Positions 7,167 through 10,989 of a stretch of DNA of 10,989 bases are shown here, one piece after another; positions within the stretch are counted from its first letter, which is position 1, and every line of letters starts with the position of its first letter. The notes under the pieces were generated by a model, which saw only the letters and a list, made by a program, of their open reading frames with translations, did not search any database and was not told where the DNA came from. The translations under genes and the position numbers were made by a program. Source of the stretch: JBHHZM01 sp046758065 (GTDB taxonomy: Bacteria > Pseudomonadota > Alphaproteobacteria > JAAXGF01); assembly GCA_046758065.1 (NCBI GenBank), contig JBHHZM010000104.1:1-10989 (forward strand), written 5' to 3'.

Positions 7167-7489
7167 TTTCGCGTCCCCGTCGGGCGCGCATCGCAACGGC
7201 GACACCGCGCCGCGCAGGCGCGTCGCAACGTACAGGTCCGGATGAGAGGGACAGCCATGTCACCTCGCAGTCAGGCTCACGACGAACGCGCCGCCGGCTG
7301 TCATACGCATGAAACGACGGATCCGAGCGTTTGCCGGCGCGGACGGCCCATCCCCGGCCATCCTGCGAGAAGGTGTTTAAGAAATGATTTCGCCTTCGCC
7401 ACAAGGACTTGCGGGTTAAGGCCCCGTTGCGCATACCGCAGCGCCCGGGAGGACTTGCGCCGCCGCCCTCGCCGCCGCACCTTACCGGC
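7167..7489. other. Divergent intergenic region between the cyclase and the HAD gene
   Basis: About 320 bases separate the two divergent genes, so promoters for both should lie here. I cannot define a convincing pair of boxes. An AT-richer patch (7376-7391, TTTAAGAAATGATTTC) stands out and is the likeliest regulatory zone. Several short frames exist. One on the - strand (7258-7163, 31 codons, Cys/Arg rich) ends with its TGA overlapping the cyclase ATG. One on the + strand (7257-7493, 78 codons) follows a good GAGAGGG but has the Arg-rich make-up of a non-coding frame. I do not call either as a gene. Confidence 0.5.
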
Positions 7490-8188
7490 ATGACGGACCT
7501 CGAAACGTCGCGCCGCCGGCCGTTGCCGCATGTCGAAACCTGGGTCTTCGACCTCGACAACACGTTGTATCCGGCGCGGCACAACCTTTTCGAGCTGATC
7601 GACCGGCGCATCGGCGAATTCATCGCCGCGCTGCTCGACCTCGACCGCGACGCCGCGCGACGGGTGCAGAAGGACTATTTCCGGCGCTATGGCACCACGC
7701 TGCGCGGGCTGATGCTCAACCACGGCGTTAACCCCGCCGCGTTCCTCGACTTCGTCCACGCCATCGACATCGATCGACTGCGGCCGAGTCCCCGACTCGC
7801 GCGTGCGCTCTCGCGGCTCGACGGACGCAAGGTAATCTTCACCAACGGCTCGACGCAGCATGCCGAACGCGTCACCGCGCGTCTCGGAGTCCGCCGCCAC
7901 ATCGACGCCATCTTCGACATCGTCGACGCCGATTACCTGCCGAAACCGAACCTCGAGGCTTATCGCGCGCTGCTCGCCCGTCACCGCATCGAGCCGCGTG
8001 CCGCGGCCATGGTCGAAGACATCGCCCGCAACCTCAAGCCCGCCGCGGCGCTCGGCATGACCACGGTCTGGGTGCGAACCGATTCGGCCTGGGGCCGCGA
8101 GGGCAGCGACGGCGACCACATCGATCACGTTATCGACGACCTCGCGGAATGGCTCGACGAGATCGTCGAGGCCGCGCCCGAGCTTTGA
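7490..8188 (+). CDS. HAD-superfamily hydrolase, pyrimidine 5'-nucleotidase type
   Basis: This 232-residue cytoplasmic phosphatase resembles the pyrimidine 5'-nucleotidase (SDT1/YjjG-like) branch of HAD subfamily IA, which dephosphorylates nucleoside monophosphates; the actual substrate is not shown by the sequence. Motif I is FDLDNTLYP (20-28), with nucleophile Asp21 and acid/base Asp23. A helical cap spans about 33-100 (LRGLMLNHGVN near 71-81). Motif II is FTNGS (117-121), motif III Lys152 in LPKPN, and motif IV VEDIARN (175-181). The ATG at 7490 is preferred because conservation starts soon after it, although no clear ribosome binding site precedes it. A TTG at 7409 would add a low-complexity Pro/Arg stretch with no family resemblance. 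It precedes dapD in the same direction, an order I recognise from alphaproteobacteria, but a separate promoter lies between them. Confidence 0.9.
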   Translation: MTDLETSRRRPLPHVETWVFDLDNTLYPARHNLFELIDRRIGEFIAALLDLDRDAARRVQKDYFRRYGTTLRGLMLNHGVNPAAFLDFVHAIDIDRLRPSPRLARALSRLDGRKVIFTNGSTQHAERVTARLGVRRHIDAIFDIVDADYLPKPNLEAYRALLARHRIEPRAAAMVEDIARNLKPAAALGMTTVWVRTDSAWGREGSDGDHIDHVIDDLAEWLDEIVEAAPEL

Positions 8189-8200
8189 TCCGGCGCGCGG

Positions 8201-8228
8201 TTGACACGCTCCAACCCCCGGCTACCTT
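8201..8228 (+). promoter_or_regulatory. Predicted sigma-70 promoter of the dapD operon
   Basis: A perfect -35 box TTGACA (8201-8206) is followed after 16 bases by TACCTT (8223-8228), which keeps the conserved TA and final T of the -10 box. Transcription would start near 8235, about 30 bases before dapD. The site falls in the 76-base gap after the HAD gene, where a promoter is expected. Confidence 0.6.
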
Positions 8229-8252
8229 AGGCTCCGTTCTTCTCGCTGCACC

Positions 8253-8256
8253 AGGA
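8253..8256 (+). promoter_or_regulatory. Ribosome binding site of dapD
   Basis: AGGA lies 8 bases upstream of the ATG at 8265 and supports that start over the out-of-frame ATG at 8258. Confidence 0.6.
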
Positions 8257-8264
8257 CATGCGCC

Positions 8265-9098
8265 ATGACGCCAGCGGACATGCAACCGATCATCGACGAC
8301 GCCTGGCAGCGCCGCGACGCCATCGGCCCGACCGCCGACGGGGAGGTCCGCGCCGCCGTGGACGCGGCGCTCGATCGGCTCGATTCCGGCGCGCTTCGCG
8401 TCGCCGAAAAGACCGGCAAAAGCTGGCGCGTCAACCAGTGGCTCAAGAAGGCCGTGCTGTTGTCGTTCCGGCTTTACGACACGGTGCCGATACCCGGCGG
8501 ACCCGGCGAGGCGACGCCGTGGTTCGACAAGGTGGCCGCGAAGTTCGACGGCTGGGACGCCGAGCGCTTTCGCAAGGCGGGATTCCGCGCCGTGCCGTCC
8601 TGCGTCGTACGCCGGTCGGCCTACATCGCGCCCGGAGTGGTGCTGATGCCCTGTTTCGTCAACGTCGGCGCCTACGTCGACCGCGGCACCATGATCGACA
8701 CCTGGGCGACCGTGGGAAGCTGCGCCCAGATCGGCCGGAACTGTCATATTTCGGGCGGCGCCGGCATCGCCGGCGTGCTCGAGCCCTTACAGGCGGGGCC
8801 TGTGATCATCGAGGACGATTGCTTCATCGGCGCGCGCAGCGAGGTCGCCGAGGGCGTGATCGTCGAGACCGGCTCGGTGCTCTCGATGGGCGTCTTCATC
8901 GGCGCTTCGACCAAGATCGTCGACCGCGCCAGCGGCGAGGTGCACTACGGCCGGGTGCCGGCCTACTCGGTCGTCGTGCCGGGGTCGCTGCCCGGCCGCA
9001 ACCCCGGCGATCCCAATCTCTACTGCGCGGTGATCGTCAAACGCGTCGATGAGCGCACCCGAGCCAAGACCTCGATCAACGAGCTGTTGCGCGAATGA
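8265..9098 (+). CDS. dapD: 2,3,4,5-tetrahydropyridine-2,6-dicarboxylate N-succinyltransferase
   Basis: DapD transfers succinyl from succinyl-CoA to tetrahydrodipicolinate, opening the succinylase branch to meso-diaminopimelate and lysine. The 277-residue cytoplasmic protein matches the family length (about 274 in Escherichia coli). The N-terminal helical domain (about 1-105) includes KSWRVNQWLKKAVLLSFRL (52-70). The left-handed beta-helix of hexapeptide repeats spans about 106-240 with RRSAYIAPGVVLMPCFVNVG (116-135), VDRGTMIDTWATVGSCAQIG (138-157), the HISGGAGIAGVLEP loop (161-174), and EDDCFIGARSEVAEG (183-197). The C-terminal arm ends AKTSINELLRE, the expected finish of the family. The enzyme is normally a trimer. 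The stop overlaps the dapE start in ATGA, so the two are translationally coupled and probably transcribed from the promoter at 8201. Confidence 0.98.
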   Translation: MTPADMQPIIDDAWQRRDAIGPTADGEVRAAVDAALDRLDSGALRVAEKTGKSWRVNQWLKKAVLLSFRLYDTVPIPGGPGEATPWFDKVAAKFDGWDAERFRKAGFRAVPSCVVRRSAYIAPGVVLMPCFVNVGAYVDRGTMIDTWATVGSCAQIGRNCHISGGAGIAGVLEPLQAGPVIIEDDCFIGARSEVAEGVIVETGSVLSMGVFIGASTKIVDRASGEVHYGRVPAYSVVVPGSLPGRNPGDPNLYCAVIVKRVDERTRAKTSINELLRE

Positions 9099-10249
9099 GC
9101 AACGCCATCGACCCGGTCGAACTCGCAGCGGCGCTGATCCGCTGTCCCAGCGTCACGCCGGCGGATGCGGGCGCGCTCGACGTGCTGCAGTCCGCGCTCG
9201 CCGGCTGCGGCTTCGCCTGCCGCCGCCTGCCGTTTTCGGAAGAAGGCGCCGAGACGGTCGACAATCTCTACGCCCGCATCGGCGATGCGTCTCCCAACTT
9301 CTGTTTCGCCGGTCACACCGACGTGGTGCCGGTGGGCGATGCTGCGGCGTGGCGCGTCGAGCCTTTCGGGGCCGAACTCATCGACGGCGTGCTCTACGGC
9401 CGCGGCGCCTGCGACATGAAGGGGGCGATCGCCTGCTTCGCCGCTGCCGCGGCGCGTTTTCTCGAAAACCGGAAGGATGGTTTTACGGGCTCGATCAGCC
9501 TGCTGGTCACCGGCGACGAGGAAAGCATCGCGATCAACGGCACGCGGAAGGTGCTCGACTGGATGCGCGCCCGCGGCGAACGCATCGACGCCTGCCTGGT
9601 CGGCGAGCCGACCAACCGCGAGCGGCTCGGCGACATGATCAAGATCGGCCGGCGCGGCTCGCTCACCGGCCGGCTTACGGTCTTCGGCACGCAAGGCCAC
9701 GTCGCCTATCCGCAGCTTGCCGACAACCCGATCCCGCGACTCGTGCAGACGCTCGCCGCGTTGAAGGCGGCGCCGCTCGATGCGGGCAACGCGCATTTCC
9801 AGCCGTCGAACCTCGAAGTCACGACGGTCGACGTCGGCAACCCGGCGGAGAACGTCATTCCCGCCGAGGCGCGGGCGACCTTCAACATCCGTTTCAACGA
9901 CGAGCACAGCGGAGAGGCGCTTGTCCGCTGGCTGCGCGAGACCTGCGCGACGCACGCCGGCGCGCATGATCTCTCCGTCCGCGTCGGCGGCGAGGCGTTC
10001 CTCACGGCCCCGGGTCCCTTGAGCGATCTCGTAACCCGCGCCGTCGAGCGGACGCTCGACACCGCGCCCGTACTCAGCACGACGGGCGGCACCTCTGACG
10101 CGCGCTTCATCAAGGACCACTGCCCGGTCGTCGAGTTCGGCCTCGTCGGCCGCACGATGCATCAGGTCGACGAATGCGTCGCGGTCGCCGACCTTCGCGC
10201 TCTCACCGAGGTCTACGCCGCCGTGCTCGACGCATATTTTTCCGTCTGA
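9095..10249 (+). CDS. dapE: Succinyl-diaminopimelate desuccinylase
   Basis: DapE hydrolyses N-succinyl-LL-2,6-diaminopimelate to LL-diaminopimelate and succinate, supplying lysine and the peptidoglycan cross-linking residue. It is a dinuclear-zinc M20-family enzyme. The 384-residue protein shows the metal and catalytic residues: His74 and Asp76 in GHTDVVP, bridging Asp107 in GACDMKG, general base Glu142 and ligand Glu143 in GDEES, Glu171 in VGEPT, and His356 in TMHQVDE. The lid/dimerisation domain (about 184-297) begins KIGRRGSLTGRLTVFG and includes GHVAYPQLADNPI. STTGGTSDARF (328-338) is the substrate-binding loop. Length equals the family norm (about 375-390). It overlaps dapD by four bases, and its stop shares one base with the next ATG (TGATG), so a third gene belongs to this operon. 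The long antisense frame opposite it is a shadow. Confidence 0.98.
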   Translation: MSNAIDPVELAAALIRCPSVTPADAGALDVLQSALAGCGFACRRLPFSEEGAETVDNLYARIGDASPNFCFAGHTDVVPVGDAAAWRVEPFGAELIDGVLYGRGACDMKGAIACFAAAAARFLENRKDGFTGSISLLVTGDEESIAINGTRKVLDWMRARGERIDACLVGEPTNRERLGDMIKIGRRGSLTGRLTVFGTQGHVAYPQLADNPIPRLVQTLAALKAAPLDAGNAHFQPSNLEVTTVDVGNPAENVIPAEARATFNIRFNDEHSGEALVRWLRETCATHAGAHDLSVRVGGEAFLTAPGPLSDLVTRAVERTLDTAPVLSTTGGTSDARFIKDHCPVVEFGLVGRTMHQVDECVAVADLRALTEVYAAVLDAYFSV

Positions 10250-10815
10250 TGCCCAGTCTCGCCGAGGTCGTTGCGGCGCAATACGGCGCCTGGAGGCTGC
10301 TGCGTTTCGACCCGGCGGGCATGACATGGTTCGACATCTCGATCCGCGGCTTCTGGCGCTCGTTCTTCGCTGCGGTGCCGGTGGCGCCGGCCTACGCCAT
10401 CTTCATCGGTCTCGATTTTGCCCGACGCGCCGAGCCCGTCGACCTCGGCTGGGCGATGTTGGTCTCGACCATCGCTTACGTCTGCGGCTGGATCGCGTTT
10501 CCCGTCGCCGCGATTTTCATTACCCGGCTTCTCGGGCTCACCGACCGTTACGTTGCGCTCATCGTCGCCTACAACTGGGCGAGCGTGCCGCAGACGCTAT
10601 TGCTGCTGCCGCCCGTACTGATCGAGGCAAACGGCGCGCTGCCCGCTCAATTCGCGTCGGTCCTGACCATGGTCGTAACGATCTTCGTGCTGCTCTATCA
10701 ATGGTTCGTCACGCGCACGGCGCTCGCGACGACGGCGCTCACCGCCACGGGCATCGTATTCCTCGAGGTGCTGATCGGCGCTTTCATCGACCTCACCGCC
10801 GATAGCCTGATCTAG
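10249..10815 (+). CDS. Hypothetical five-helix inner-membrane protein coupled to dapE
   Basis: I do not recognise a characterised family. The 188-residue product is hydrophobic, with likely membrane helices at about 38-55, 68-92, 101-124, 135-153 and 160-181. A soluble N-terminus of about 35 residues precedes them (LAEVVAAQYGAWRLLRFDPAGMTWFDISIRGFWRSF split over 4-39). Possible landmarks are the Asp/Arg pair in GLTDRYVALIVAYNWASVPQ (96-115) and a membrane-embedded Pro-Pro at 121-122. The layout loosely recalls Yip1-type membrane proteins, but I cannot support that assignment. The ATG at 10249 shares a base with the dapE stop, giving tight coupling and suggesting expression with lysine/cell-wall precursor synthesis; whether the functions are linked is unknown. 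The TAG stop lies within TCTAGAGC, where the structured segment on the right begins. Confidence 0.8.
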   Translation: MPSLAEVVAAQYGAWRLLRFDPAGMTWFDISIRGFWRSFFAAVPVAPAYAIFIGLDFARRAEPVDLGWAMLVSTIAYVCGWIAFPVAAIFITRLLGLTDRYVALIVAYNWASVPQTLLLLPPVLIEANGALPAQFASVLTMVVTIFVLLYQWFVTRTALATTALTATGIVFLEVLIGAFIDLTADSLI

Positions 10816-10845
10816 AGCGAGATGTGATGAGATCGGATCAATTCT

Positions 10846-10947
10846 GTTTCTCGGGCGGCGCGGTGATCCGCCAGGAGGCGCGCGCGGCGCGATGCGGGGA
10901 CATCGGGCAAGCGCGCCGACGCCGCGGGCGTCCGCCGCCCGAGAAAC
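10846..10947. repeat. Cloverleaf-like inverted repeat downstream of the dapDE operon
   Basis: A perfect 15-bp inverted repeat (arms 10846-10860 and 10933-10947, left arm GTTTCTCGGGCGGCG) encloses 72 bases. Inside are three smaller stems: CGCC-AGGA-GGCG (10869-10880), GGCGCG/CGCGCC (10886-10891 with 10912-10917), and GACGCC-GCG-GGCGTC (10918-10932), the last directly abutting the right arm. Short GC hairpins are cheap in such DNA, but the 15-bp arms include the non-GC-only GTTTCTC. It could be a terminator-like structure, a structured RNA or a dispersed palindromic element; there is no T-run directly after the right arm. Confidence 0.7.
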
Positions 10948-10964
10948 CCGAAGGGACGGGCGCA

Positions 10965-10989
10965 TTGGCGCCAAATCCTGCGGGCTTTG
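10965..10989. repeat. Palindrome and hairpin at the right edge
   Basis: TTGGCGCCAA (10965-10974) is a perfect 10-bp palindrome. It overlaps an imperfect hairpin at 10972-10989 (CAAATCC, loop TGCG, GGCTTTG). The structure may continue past the window edge. Confidence 0.5.

Noticed and set aside
7309..7380. 23-codon + strand frame starting ATGAAACGACGG in the divergent region
   Set aside because: No ribosome binding site and no downstream attenuator-like structure to make a leader peptide credible.
7377..7391. CtrA-type site (TTAA-N7-TTAA)
   Set aside because: The first half matches, but the second half reads TTTC, so it does not meet the consensus.
7257..7493. 78-codon + strand frame with a good GAGAGGG upstream
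   Set aside because: Arg/Pro-rich composition typical of non-coding frames, no recognisable family, and it runs into the start of the HAD gene.
9020..10327. 435-codon - strand frame opposite dapE
   Set aside because: Antisense shadow; dapE has every catalytic residue in the + frame.
1..10989. tRNA, rRNA, CRISPR array, insertion sequence or prophage genes
   Set aside because: No direct-repeat array, transposase or integrase motif, or recognisable structural-RNA signature was seen on reading both strands.

Overview
The window is GC-rich, densely packed chromosomal DNA from an alphaproteobacterium, most likely of the Rhodospirillales or a related order. The reasons are the gene order rnpA-yidD-yidC-engB-argB followed by a pyrimidine 5'-nucleotidase-like HAD gene and dapD-dapE, the alphaproteobacterial look of the proteins, and a DUF2336 gene, a family found mainly in this class. 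This taxonomic call is an inference from gene content, not a database result.

Left part, + strand (1-4120): rnpA (RNase P protein), yidD and yidC (inner-membrane protein insertion), engB/yihA (ribosome-assembly GTPase) and argB (acetylglutamate kinase). rnpA and yidD overlap by four bases, yidD and yidC are 33 bases apart, and yidC and engB 10 bases apart, so these four look like one operon, normally headed by rpmH just outside the left edge. argB follows after a 70-90 base gap that holds a possible promoter giving a leaderless or nearly leaderless message.

Middle part, - strand (4159-7166): a two-gene unit reading leftward. The upstream gene is a soluble PAS-PAS-GAF-GGDEF diguanylate cyclase with intact active and inhibitory sites. 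The downstream gene is a DUF2336 protein with HEAT/LRV-like helical repeats. Their stop and start codons overlap (GTGA), which implies translational coupling. This signalling pair interrupts an otherwise housekeeping region and is the best candidate here for an undescribed system.

Right part, + strand (7490-10815): after a divergent intergenic region of about 320 bases come a HAD phosphatase (pyrimidine 5'-nucleotidase type), then a clear promoter, dapD, dapE and a five-helix membrane protein of unknown function. The last three overlap by 4 and 1 bases. DapD and DapE catalyse the first and last steps of the succinylase branch of lysine/meso-diaminopimelate synthesis.

Right edge (10816-10989): no gene, but a strongly self-complementary segment. 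A perfect 15-bp inverted repeat encloses three smaller hairpins, and two further palindromes follow. It may be a terminator, a structured RNA or a dispersed palindromic element. I see no tRNA, rRNA, CRISPR array, transposase or phage gene.
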